A stretch of DNA of 6,583 bases from an uncultured Moraxella sp. (GCA_927911235.1 CAKMOY010000154.1:1-6583); one strand, 5' to 3'. Shown: positions 1-6,561, counted from the stretch's first letter. Notes: generated by a model not told the origin, from the letters alone. Made by a program: numbers and translations.

Positions 1-71
1 TTTAACGCTTTGCAATCCGTGAAGGTGGTCGTACTGTTGGTGCGGGCGTTGTGTCTAAAGTAACTGAATAA
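1..71 (+). CDS. tuf: Elongation factor Tu, C-terminal end (partial)
   Basis: Only the last 21 codons are present, reading from position 6 to the TAA at 69-71. They encode RFAIREGGRTVGAGVV followed by SKVTE, the hallmark end of domain 3 of EF-Tu, the GTPase that delivers aminoacyl-tRNA to the ribosome. In this frame the codon just before the Arg (3-5) is TAA, where EF-Tu normally has Gly-Leu. Removing one A from the pair at 4-5 gives a Leu codon, so a one-base insertion is likely, although only five bases support this. The gene is followed by an intrinsic terminator and faces crcB tail to tail. Identification is firm; which tuf copy it is cannot be told. Confidence 0.93.
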
Positions 72-88
72 TTCGTTATTTAGTTTTT

Positions 89-119
89 AAAAAGGGTCAC
101 TTTAAGTGGCTCTTTTTTT
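89..119 (+). terminator. Rho-independent terminator of tuf, possibly bidirectional
   Basis: A stem of about 12 bp (89-100 with 106-117, two G-U pairs in the RNA) closes a 5-base loop and merges into a run of seven T (113-119), 18 bases after the tuf stop. On the minus strand the same stem is followed by five T, so it could also end the crcB transcript. The crcB stop codon (118-120) touches the T run. Confidence 0.85.
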
Positions 120-499
120 ATGCCAAATTCTTTAGCATAAAAAAGCCGATTAACAACGCTGATAAAGACAACAGCAAATGTAACAAAATTAATGCTACCG
201 CTTGCCAAATTTTATTTTGTGAAAACAACAAAAAAAACTTCGGCGTTAAAGGTGCTAAATGTGGTTAAACCACCCAAAAATCCTGTCATAGCGAGGTATT
301 TAGCAATCGTTTGTAAAGATAATGAGAGTTTTGGCAATAAAACCAACATAACCCCCATCAAAAAGCCACCCAAGATATTGGCAAGCAATGTACCGAGCGG
401 TAGCCAATTTGGCATGATGTTGGTTTGATTTAGATTTGCCAATAAAAAACGCAAACAAGCACCAATTCCTGCACCAACAGCAACAAACAACCAATTCAT
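118..499 (-). CDS. crcB: Fluoride channel CrcB/FluC (one frameshift as sequenced)
   Basis: A small inner-membrane protein that exports fluoride as a dual-topology dimer. The N-terminal part carries GAGIGACLRF (about residues 10-18), GTLLANILGGFLMG (36-49, conserved Asn41) and GGLTTFSTFNAE (76-87), which are family signatures. As sequenced, the frame breaks in a run of eight A (230-237) and stops early at 212. With seven A the protein continues through a fourth hydrophobic segment rich in Leu and ends at the TAA at 118-120, giving 126 aa, the usual size. I chose the ATG at 497-499, one base after the tsaD stop, because it gives the family N-terminus MNWLFVAVGAG. An in-frame ATG at 515-517 would add six residues inside tsaD. 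No clear Shine-Dalgarno is seen, so translation is probably coupled to tsaD. Confidence 0.88.
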
Positions 500-500
500 T

Positions 501-1556
501 TTATGAATTGATGACACTTGGTAAACTTGTCATATCCCAACGTGGGTAGCAGTTTACCGCTAAGTCATCGCTTTGGTTGGCGTTTAGGCGTTGCCACCCC
601 GCAAAGGCAATCATCGCACCGTTATCGGTACACAGTGCGGGCGGTGCGTAATAAACACTTGCGTTGATTTTGGCAAGTTCATGTGACAGCATTTGTCGTA
701 AAGACTGATTGGCACTAACCCCTCCTGCAATCACAAGGCGGTTCATACCTGTTTGTTTTAAGGCTTTGACGCATTTTTTGGTTAAAGTATCTATCATCGC
801 AAATTGAAAACTTGCGGCGATATTGACACGGTTTTGTGTATCTGACGAGTTGTTGATATCTGTTGGATTGTCTTTGATAAGGTTATGTACCGCAGTTTTC
901 ATACCACTAAATGAAAAATCCAGTCCACGACCGAGCATAGGACGTGGTAGTTCAAAGGCTTGCGGATTACCCATTTCGGCAAGTTTGGCAATATTTGGAC
1001 CACCTGGATAAGGCAAGTTAAGCATTTTGGCAGTTTTGTCAAAACATTCCCCTGCGGCATCGTCTATACTTTCACCCAAAATTTCGTATTGTCCAATACC
1101 TTTGACCGCAACGAGCATGGTATGTCCACCTGATACCAATAAGGCGACGAACGGAAATGCAGGCGGATTATCGCTTAACAATGGGGCAAGCAAATGCCCT
1201 TCCATGTGATGTACGCCAATGGCTGGAATACTCAAAGCATACGCCAAACTACGCCCAAACAATGCCCCTGTCATCAAAGCACCAACCAATCCCGGGCCTT
1301 TGGTAAAGGCGACTGCGTCAATGTCAGATTTTTTTAGGTTGGCTTGTTGGAGCAGTTCGTTTAACAAGGGAATGAGTTTTCGGATATGGTCACGGCTGGC
1401 AAGCTCTGGTACGACACCGCCATAAGTGGCGTGCAGTTCAATTTGGCTATACAATACTTGTGCGACCAAGCCTTGATTGTCGCTATCACGCTGTTCGCTG
1501 TCAAAAATTGCCAAACCTGTTTCATCACAAGACGTTTCTAATCCCAATACTTTCAT
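501..1556 (-). CDS. tsaD: tRNA N6-threonylcarbamoyladenosine synthase subunit TsaD
   Basis: Transfers the threonylcarbamoyl group from threonylcarbamoyl-AMP to A37 of tRNAs that read ANN codons, working in the cytoplasm with TsaB and TsaE. The 351-aa frame is intact and near the E. coli length. It opens with [12 protein letters not shown], has [11 protein letters not shown] (about 88-98), the metal-binding pair His117 and His121 in HHMEGH, the nucleotide-site motif VSGGHT (141-146), [13 protein letters not shown] (165-177), the [11 protein letters not shown] segment (213-223), AGGVSANQ (277-284), and the third metal ligand Asp311 in CTDNGAM. The start ATG follows a weak GAG-containing ribosome site. 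The gene lies 24 bp after an unknown lipoprotein gene and one base before crcB, so it is probably within the same transcript. The family assignment is essentially certain. Confidence 0.98.
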   Translation of the reverse strand: MKVLGLETSCDETGLAIFDSEQRDSDNQGLVAQVLYSQIELHATYGGVVPELASRDHIRKLIPLLNELLQQANLKKSDIDAVAFTKGPGLVGALMTGALFGRSLAYALSIPAIGVHHMEGHLLAPLLSDNPPAFPFVALLVSGGHTMLVAVKGIGQYEILGESIDDAAGECFDKTAKMLNLPYPGGPNIAKLAEMGNPQAFELPRPMLGRGLDFSFSGMKTAVHNLIKDNPTDINNSSDTQNRVNIAASFQFAMIDTLTKKCVKALKQTGMNRLVIAGGVSANQSLRQMLSHELAKINASVYYAPPALCTDNGAMIAFAGWQRLNANQSDDLAVNCYPRWDMTSLPSVINS

Positions 1557-1580
1557 ATTTTTCTCAAATTTTTTTAACTT

Positions 1581-2171
1581 TTATTCATCATTTTCGTGCG
1601 GATTTTTCACCGATTTTTTTATCCCATCATTGATGATTTTAACTTTGATGGTTAAACCTTTGGCAAATTTATCGGCAAACACATACTCGCCTTCACTTGG
1701 CTCAATCTCTTTGGTGGTATGCACGACCAACATAGGCACAGCCGATTTTTTATCATTTATCGCAATCTCGTGGGACACATATTCCACGCCCAGTTGGTCT
1801 AATAATTTTGATAATAATTCATTAATCGCCATACCAACGGTCATTTGATAGCGTGCCGATTGGTTGTCAATTTGGTACGTTTTGGCATAAATTTTGACAG
1901 GTTCACTGTCCAATTCAAATGGATAGCTAAATGTTGTTGGGTCAATCGCCCGTTCACCAGAATCAATTTTTTGCCAATCAATTGTTTGGTTTTGCTTGGT
2001 TGTTGGTTTGGCAGTTTGCGCTTGTGCTGATTTTTCAAGCGTTTGCGGTGCGGTTTGGCTGGCTTGTATGGTTTGTGGTTCGGTGTTGTCCGTTTTTGGC
2101 TGACAAGCGATGAGGCTTACACAAACACAAGGCAAGATAGCATTTTTTATCAATTTTTTAAATAAAAACAT
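1581..2171 (-). CDS. Uncharacterised lipoprotein, 196 aa
   Basis: I do not recognise this family. The N-terminus is a clear lipoprotein signal: MFLFKK, a hydrophobic stretch, then the lipobox LIAC with Cys23 as the lipidated residue. Residues 24 to about 66 form a Gln/Thr/Ala-rich linker without bulky hydrophobics. Residues 68-186 look like one small mixed domain, with a beta-rich start (PFELDSEPVKIYAKTYQI), a likely helix (114-128, AINELLSKLLDQLG), and two further strand-like segments around 145-152 and 172-181. The tail is Lys/Asn/Glu-rich and polar. It begins 30 bp after the HisM-type permease and ends 24 bp before tsaD, with no terminator on either side. No strong Shine-Dalgarno is visible before the ATG. 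The residue after Cys is Gln, so sorting to the outer membrane is likely. Location next to the transporter suggests an accessory role, which is inference only. Confidence 0.8.
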   Translation of the reverse strand: MFLFKKLIKNAILPCVCVSLIACQPKTDNTEPQTIQASQTAPQTLEKSAQAQTAKPTTKQNQTIDWQKIDSGERAIDPTTFSYPFELDSEPVKIYAKTYQIDNQSARYQMTVGMAINELLSKLLDQLGVEYVSHEIAINDKKSAVPMLVVHTTKEIEPSEGEYVFADKFAKGLTIKVKIINDGIKKSVKNPHENDE

Positions 2172-2201
2172 AGATTTATCAATTTTTTAAAGTATTTAAT
2201 A

Positions 2202-2931
2202 TTAAGCAGTAACTTCGGTTTTGCTCATCGGTTGATACCGCAAATGACGGTTAAAATGCCGTTCCGCTACCCGAAACAAGGCAATAAACACCCACGACAA
2301 CAACAAATACAACACACCTGCGGCAAAGTATAACTCAAGGGTGGCGTAGGTTTTGGCAATCAACGTTTTGGCTTGTCCTGTCAAATCCATGATAGAAATG
2401 GTGGAAGCCAACGCACTGCCTTTTAGCATAAAAATCACTTCATTACTGTAAGCGGGCAACATGATACCAAACGCACGTGGAAAAATAATGCGTTTTAATT
2501 TTTGTGAATACGACATACCAATCGCGTCCGCCGCTTCGTTTTCGCCTTTGGGAATGGATTTTATCGCCCCACGAATGATTTCCGCAGTATAAGCAGACGT
2601 ATTTAAGGTAAAGGCAATAATCGCCCAAAAATACGGTTTTGACAGCACTTTTGTCCAAATCCAACCTTCTTTTAACACATCTGGAATAAACTGCCCCAAC
2701 CCATAATAAATCAAAAAAAATCTGCACGAGTAAAGGCGTGCCACGAAAAAAGAAAATAAAGCTAAATGGCAACGCCTGCACCCACCATTTTTTGGAAACA
2801 CGTGCCAATGCCAACGGCACTGCCATCATCAAGCCCAAAATACCAGAAATCACCACCAAACCAATCGTTACCACTGAAGCGGACATCAGTTGCGGTAAAC
2901 TGTCAATAATTACTTGCCAATTCCAGTTCAT
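2202..2931 (-). CDS. Polar amino acid ABC transporter permease, HisM/ArtM type (one frameshift as sequenced)
   Basis: Inner-membrane subunit that with its partner forms the channel for amino-acid uptake. As sequenced the frame breaks in a run of eight A (2713-2720). With seven, the reading runs FFFRGTPLLVQIFLIYYGLGQF, the standard family sequence, and yields 242 aa, near the usual 220-240. About five hydrophobic segments are visible. The EAA loop that docks the ATPase is ENEAADAIGMS (about 130-140) after EIIRGAIKSIPKG. MLKGSALASTISIMDLTGQA (168-187) resembles the HisM/ArtM signature more than HisQ. Its ATG overlaps the TGA of the upstream permease gene as ATGA, which indicates translational coupling. 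The next gene downstream is a lipoprotein 30 bp away. The family is certain; whether the substrate is arginine, histidine or other amino acids is not. Confidence 0.9.
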
Positions 2932-3673
2932 ACGCTTGCCCCTTTATTTGGTTGTTGTGATTTGAGTTGTTTTTGTAGGCGTTGAGCGTAGCGTTCAGCA
3001 GGGTTAAACCACCATTCTAACGCCATGATAATCCCAGTTACCAACACCGTCATCGCAAGATAAATCAAGGCTGCCGACAAATAAAAAGTAAACAGTTTTT
3101 GGGTTGCTGTGGCCGCAACGACCGATTGTCGCATGATGTCTTCAAGACCGACCACCGATACCAATGCCGTATCTTTTAACAATACCAAAAACAAATTACC
3201 AAGTCCTGGTAATGCCAAACGCCACATTTGGGGCATTTTAATTCGCCAAAAGATTTGCGAGCTTTTTAGCCCAATCGCCTTGCCTGCTTCATCCTGTCCT
3301 TTTGGGATTTCTTGAAATGCCATGCGAAATGTTTCGGTCGCATACGCCCCAAATGCAAAGGACAACGCCATCACGCCTGCCCAAAACTGGCTGATTTCAA
3401 CATATTCAGTATAACCAAATTTTGATAAAATCGCCCCAAGTATCATCGTGCCACCAAAATAAATAAAAAGCACCGATAAAAGTTCTGGGAATACCACGCA
3501 CAAAAAGTGGTATAAGTGGTCGCAATACTTTGTAAAATCTTGATACCTGACAATTTGGCAATCGCCCCAAGCAATCCCAAAACAAGCCCAATCACCAAAC
3601 TGGTCAAAGCCAATTTAATGGTAACGACAGAACCGCTTAACAGCAAATGCCCATAACCCTGTAAATCCAACAC
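2928..3673 (-). CDS. Polar amino acid ABC transporter permease, HisQ/ArtQ type (two frameshifts as sequenced)
   Basis: Partner permease for the gene immediately downstream. The frame is broken by one extra base in the A run at 3502-3506 and another in the GGG at 3487-3489. Removing both restores TYTTFVRGIPELLSVLFIYF in one frame and gives 247 aa. The EAA motif DEAGKAIGLKSSQ lies at about 127-139, preceded by FRMAFQEIPKG. KDTALVSVVGLEDIMRQS (166-183) is typical of HisQ/ArtQ. The start is a GTG with an AAAGG ribosome site nine bases away, giving MLDLQGYGHLLLSGSVVTIK, which fits the family N-terminus. It is separated from the binding-protein genes by a 178-bp spacer holding a terminator-like hairpin. 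No ATPase gene accompanies the pair in this window. Confidence 0.9.
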
Positions 3674-3682
3674 AATTATTTA

Positions 3683-3687
3683 CCTTT
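3683..3687 (-). promoter_or_regulatory. Ribosome binding site fixing a GTG start
   Basis: AAAGG on the minus strand lies nine bases before the GTG at 3671-3673. No ATG in this frame gives the family N-terminus, so this site supports GTG as the start of the HisQ/ArtQ-type permease. Confidence 0.6.
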
Positions 3688-3775
3688 AATGATTTAAAAT
3701 GATAAATTTTTTAAAAGAAACCTATAATTTTACGTTATTCATTGATTAAAAACTACTAAAACTTAACAAAAAGTA

Positions 3776-3823
3776 TAAAAAAACAAAAAACCGAGCGATT
3801 TTTGTAAAAATCGGCTCGGTTTT
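3776..3823 (-). terminator. Strong intrinsic-terminator hairpin between binding-protein and permease genes
   Basis: On the minus strand the arms (3806-3823 and 3787-3803) pair over about 17 bp, including AAAACCGAGC with GCTCGGTTTT and GATTTTT with AAAAATC, with one bulged base. The T tract beyond it is TTTTTTGTTTTTTT. It starts about 28 bases after the SBP-C stop and lies over 110 bases before the permease GTG. It should end most transcripts after the binding-protein genes, or protect their 3' end, leaving less permease mRNA. On the + strand only four T follow, so it is mainly a minus-strand signal. Confidence 0.85.
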
Positions 3824-3851
3824 GACAACTTTTGTTAAATATTTTTTAATA

Positions 3852-4709
3852 TTATTGTGCGGTACTTGCTGTTGAAGCGGTCGCCGTTGCAGTTGCCACT
3901 TGACCAAAATGTTGGCTAACGATTTTGTCATACGTACCATTTGACGAATATTTGCCAAAGCGGTGTTAATTTTGGCTTGCCAAATGTCATTTTTTCGCAC
4001 GGCAATGGCTAATTTGTCGTTAATGTCAATTTCGTTGCCTTTGACGGTAAAGTTTGCCCCATCGGCTGATTTTAGCCATGCCAAAGCAGGGGCTTTGTCC
4101 GATATTCATCGCATCAACACGCCCAGCACCCAAATCCAAAAATGCGTTGTCAAGCGTATCATACACTTTGGCAGTTGCTTTTGGATAATTGGCTTCAAGC
4201 CATTGTGCCGAGATTGGTTGAGCGTTGTGCCGAAATGTTTTTACCATTGATATTTTCAGGTTTGCTTGGGTCAAAATCGCTGTCTTTTTTGCCAAAAAAA
4301 CCAAACTATTGGTAAAATATGGCTCGGTAAACTCCACTTGTGCCGAACGCTCAGGCGTGGTAGACATCGCAGATACCAAAGCGTCAAACTTGTTGGCATT
4401 TAACGCAGGGATACTGCCGTCCCAGTCTTGTGCCACGATTTCACATTTGATTTGCATATCGGCACACAAGGCATTGGCAATATCCACGTCAAACCCTGCC
4501 AATTCGCCATTGGCATTTTTGTAGTTAAATGGCTTATAAGCCCCTTCTGTTCCCACACGCAACACCGTTGGTTCGGCATTATTCGGGGCTTTGCTGTCGG
4601 CTTGCGTGCCACTGCCAGCATTGTCCGCTTTTTGACAAGCAGTCAATGAAAGTGCACACACCGCACCCACCGCCAAGGCTTTTGATAAATTTTGCCATGA
4701 AAAAGTCAT
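3852..4709 (-). CDS. Amino-acid ABC transporter substrate-binding lipoprotein SBP-C (four frameshifts as sequenced)
   Basis: Third tandem binding protein of the LAO/HisJ/ArtJ type. It has a lipobox LTAC with Cys25, a linker, and a binding domain from about residue 48 to 268. I see the disulphide pair Cys82-Cys89, AQDWDGSIPAL (93-103), SAMSTTPER with ligand-carboxylate Arg121, and FTEPYF. The frame needs four one-base corrections: a base missing in the T run at 4285-4290, extra in TT at 4214-4215, extra in TT at 4105-4106, and missing in TTT at 3940-3942. They cancel in sum and give 285 aa with KKDSDFDPSKPENINGKN, SAQRSTISAQW, GRVDAMISDKAPALAWLK (Asp204) and RQNGTYDKIVSQHFGQ, all matching the paralogues. 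The C-terminus carries an Ala/Thr/Ser tail (271-285). The ATG is 9 bp after the SBP-B stop, with AGGGG overlapping that stop. Confidence 0.88.
3864..3892. repeat. Ala/Thr/Ser-encoding repeat, copy in SBP-C tail
   Basis: These 29 bases match 4752-4780 at 24 positions by my count. On the minus strand they encode most of the TATATASTAS-like tail of SBP-C. The repeat is shared by two neighbouring paralogues outside the folded domain, so it is either a remnant of duplication or convergent low-complexity sequence. Confidence 0.6.
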
Positions 4710-4715
4710 GTTTAT

Positions 4716-4720
4716 CCCCT
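4716..4720 (-). promoter_or_regulatory. Ribosome binding site of SBP-C overlapping the SBP-B stop
   Basis: AGGGG on the minus strand shares two bases with the TAG stop of SBP-B (4719-4721) and lies six bases before the SBP-C ATG. This arrangement suggests that ribosomes finishing SBP-B help to start SBP-C. Confidence 0.6.
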
Positions 4721-5600
4721 AGTTTGACGCTGATGCAGGTGTTGAGCTTGCACTTGCGGTTGAAGCAGTCGCTGTGGCTGTGTTGGCAGTTTTGCTTGTT
4801 AAAGTGTTTTCGCTAAAATATTTTTGGCTAATGGTGTCGTATGTGCTATTGGCTTTTAAGGTGTTTAAAGCGGTGTTAAACTGTCCGATTAATGGGTCAT
4901 TTTGGCGAAATGCAATGGCAATTTTGTCATCAATGTTAATCGGATGACCTTTGATTTCATAGTTTGAGCCTTTGTCAGTTTTTAACCATGACAATGCAGG
5001 AGCAGAATCCGAAATCATCAAATCAGCACGTCCAGCTTCTAGGTCAAGATAGGCTTGGTCTTGGGTGTCGTAGGCTTTTGATACCGCTTTTGGAAAGTTT
5101 TTTTCCAAATATTCTAATGCTGTGGTGGCTTTTTGTACCGCAACATTTTTGCCAGCCAAATCATCAGCCCCTTTGTCCACGCCTTTTTTACCAATAATCA
5201 CCAAATTGTTAATAAAGTACGGCTCACTAAACGCGACCACTTTACGGCGTTCTTCATTGTCCGACATACCCGCCATAATCGCACTGTATTTTTGGGCTTG
5301 TAACCCCGGAATTAAGCCGTCCCAATCCAATGACAAAATTTCACATTTGACTTTGGCTTCTTGGCACAACGCATTGGCCAAATCAATCTCAAAACCGACC
5401 AAATTGCCCTGTGCGTCTTTGTAACTAAATGGCACAAAGCTAGACTCGGTTGCGATTTTGATTTGGGGCATATCAGCTGAATTGGTCGCCGAAGCATTAC
5501 CTTGTGATTGTGATGGTTGAGCGGTGTCGGCAGGTTTTTGACAAGCGATTAATCCGAGGCTTAGTGTCAAGGTGGTGGCGACCATTGCAATTTTTTTCAT
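4719..5600 (-). CDS. Amino-acid ABC transporter substrate-binding lipoprotein SBP-B
   Basis: Middle of the three binding proteins and the only one that reads intact (293 aa). The signal MKKIAMVATTLTLSLGLIAC gives lipidated Cys20, followed by a Gln/Ser/Ala linker. The bilobal domain spans about 46-266. Visible landmarks are FVPFSYKDAQGNLVGFEIDL, the disulphide pair Cys79-Cys86 with HisJ/LAO spacing, DWDGLIPGL (92-100), GMSDNEER with Arg118 at the position that binds the ligand carboxylate, FSEPYF, QKATT (156-160), and Asp198 in ISDSAP at the position that binds the alpha-amino group. Residues 267-293 form an Ala/Thr/Ser-rich tail with no bulky residues, unusual for this fold. A good AAGG site (5608-5611) lies seven bases before the ATG. 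The gene is 55 bp after SBP-A. A basic or polar amino acid is the likely ligand; the exact one cannot be read from sequence. Confidence 0.93.
   Translation of the reverse strand: MKKIAMVATTLTLSLGLIACQKPADTAQPSQSQGNASATNSADMPQIKIATESSFVPFSYKDAQGNLVGFEIDLANALCQEAKVKCEILSLDWDGLIPGLQAQKYSAIMAGMSDNEERRKVVAFSEPYFINNLVIIGKKGVDKGADDLAGKNVAVQKATTALEYLEKNFPKAVSKAYDTQDQAYLDLEAGRADLMISDSAPALSWLKTDKGSNYEIKGHPINIDDKIAIAFRQNDPLIGQFNTALNTLKANSTYDTISQKYFSENTLTSKTANTATATASTASASSTPASASN
4752..4780. repeat. Ala/Thr/Ser-encoding repeat, copy in SBP-B tail
   Basis: Partner of the repeat at 3864-3892 (24 of 29 bases equal). On the minus strand it encodes the ATATASTAS part of the SBP-B C-terminal tail. A related but looser Ala/Thr/Ser stretch lies in the N-terminal linker of SBP-A, near 6327-6360. 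Confidence 0.6.
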
Positions 5601-5655
5601 AATTTTACCTTAATTTTTTGTTAAATTTTTATTAAATAATTATTTAAAAGCCAAA

Positions 5656-6476
5656 TTATTGACCAAAATGTTGTTTTTGCAATTTGTCAATCGTGCCATT
5701 TTGTTGTAACGTTGCGATGGCTTTGTCCAGCTCCGCTTTGATTGGGTCGCCTTTACGCACCGCCATGGCGATGTTGTCGTTATTGTCCATTTCACCACCG
5801 ACAATGCCAAATTTATCGCCATTTTGTTTTAACCATTCGGTAGCGGTAACTTTTTCGGATAATACTGCATTGACACGCCCAGCTTTGACTTCCATATAAG
5901 CATTGTCATAGGTGTCATAAAGTTTAACTTCGTTGTCTTTACCATAAGTGTCCTGTAAATGCTGTGCCAAGGTGGTAGAACGCTGACCGCCCAACTGATA
6001 GCCTTTTACCGCTTGTGGGTTAAATTTGCCGTCTTTGGTAGATAGCCAAACCATCGTATTTTTAAAATAGGGCGTTGAAAAATCCACCTGTGCCAAACGC
6101 TCAGGACTAATAGACATGCCAGACGCTACCACGTCATATTTTTTGCCAAAAGCCCCGGTAAAATGCCTTCCCAATCTTGTGCCACGATTTCGCAATCGGC
6201 TTTGATTTCGGCACACACTGCCTTTGCCACGTCCACATCATAACCGCCTAGACTGCCATAATTGTCAGTATAGTTAAACGGACGATACGCCCCTTCGGTT
6301 GCGATACGTAGTTTTTTGCCTGCGACCGATGAGCTTGCGGTGGCAGTGCTGGCAGTCGCTTCGGCAGGTTTTGCTGTTTCGTTTTGGGCAGATTGGCTAC
6401 ACGCTGTCAAGCCCACAGTAGCTAGCATGGCAATGGTTGCCATACGGTTTTTCATCAAGATATTGATTGCTTTCAT
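5656..6476 (-). CDS. Amino-acid ABC transporter substrate-binding lipoprotein SBP-A (one frameshift as sequenced)
   Basis: First gene of the transport cluster. The signal peptide ends in the lipobox LTAC with Cys26, followed by a linker EATASTATASSS (39-50). The binding domain has IATEGAYRPFNYTDNYG (58-74), the disulphide pair Cys88-Cys95, AQDWEGILPGLL (99-110), SISPER with Arg127, FSTPYF and QRSTT (165-169). Glu208 stands where the family and the two sister proteins have Asp. As sequenced the frame breaks in the six T at 6139-6144. Adding one base gives AKKYDVVASGMS and a total of 273 aa ending HFGQ at the TAA at 5656-5658, without the tail seen in the sisters. The ATG at 6474-6476 is supported by AAGGA (6484-6488) seven bases upstream; an in-frame ATG seven codons later also precedes the signal peptide. 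Ligand unknown, probably a basic or polar amino acid. Confidence 0.9.
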
Positions 6477-6504
6477 GCGGTTATCCTTTAAAAATAAGGT
6501 TTAG

Positions 6505-6545
6505 AACCTGTATTCACAACATTACGCAGTAAAATTTTACAGGTT
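6505..6545. promoter_or_regulatory. Inverted repeat and palindrome over the operon promoter (possible operator)
   Basis: AACCTGTA (6505-6512) and TACAGGTT (6538-6545) are exact inverted copies with centres about 33 bp apart, close to three helical turns. Between them, and overlapping the right copy, GTAAAATTTTAC (6529-6540) is a perfect 12-bp palindrome that includes the -10 box. The start site would fall between the arms, so this is more likely a DNA site for a regulator than an RNA hairpin. The regulator is unknown, and chance cannot be excluded in A+T-rich DNA. Confidence 0.4.
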
Positions 6546-6561
6546 TTTTAAAATATGACAA
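6534..6561 (-). promoter_or_regulatory. Sigma-70-type promoter of the binding-protein operon
   Basis: On the minus strand TTGTCA (6556-6561) and TAAAAT (6534-6539) each match five of six consensus bases and are 16 bp apart. Transcription would begin near 6527, giving a leader of about 50 bases before the SBP-A ATG. The rest of the window beyond 6561 holds no gene that I can see. Confidence 0.65.

Noticed and set aside
230..237. Run of eight A in crcB as a phase-variation switch or programmed frameshift site
   Set aside because: Similar breaks occur in short runs of two or three bases in several other genes, including tuf, so a general sequencing or assembly error explains them better than a dedicated switch.
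1477..1848. Open + strand frame of 123 codons spanning the start of tsaD and the end of the lipoprotein gene
   Set aside because: It is antisense to two well-supported genes, has no family resemblance or ribosome site, and its composition is that of reversed coding sequence.
3727..3732. TAAAAT as the -10 box of a separate permease promoter
   Set aside because: No acceptable -35 sequence lies 16-18 bp upstream on the minus strand; such hexamers are common by chance here.
3963..4250. Open + strand frames opposite the binding-protein genes
   Set aside because: These are shadows of the minus-strand genes, with no recognisable domains or start signals.
5632..5647. Perfect 16-bp palindrome between SBP-A and SBP-B
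   Set aside because: It is made only of A and T in very A+T-rich spacer DNA and has no T tract after it. It is a weak hairpin and likely a chance occurrence.
6509..6518. Half of an ArgR-like box (TGAAT) upstream of SBP-A
   Set aside because: Only one half matches; the second half expected for an ArgR site is missing.
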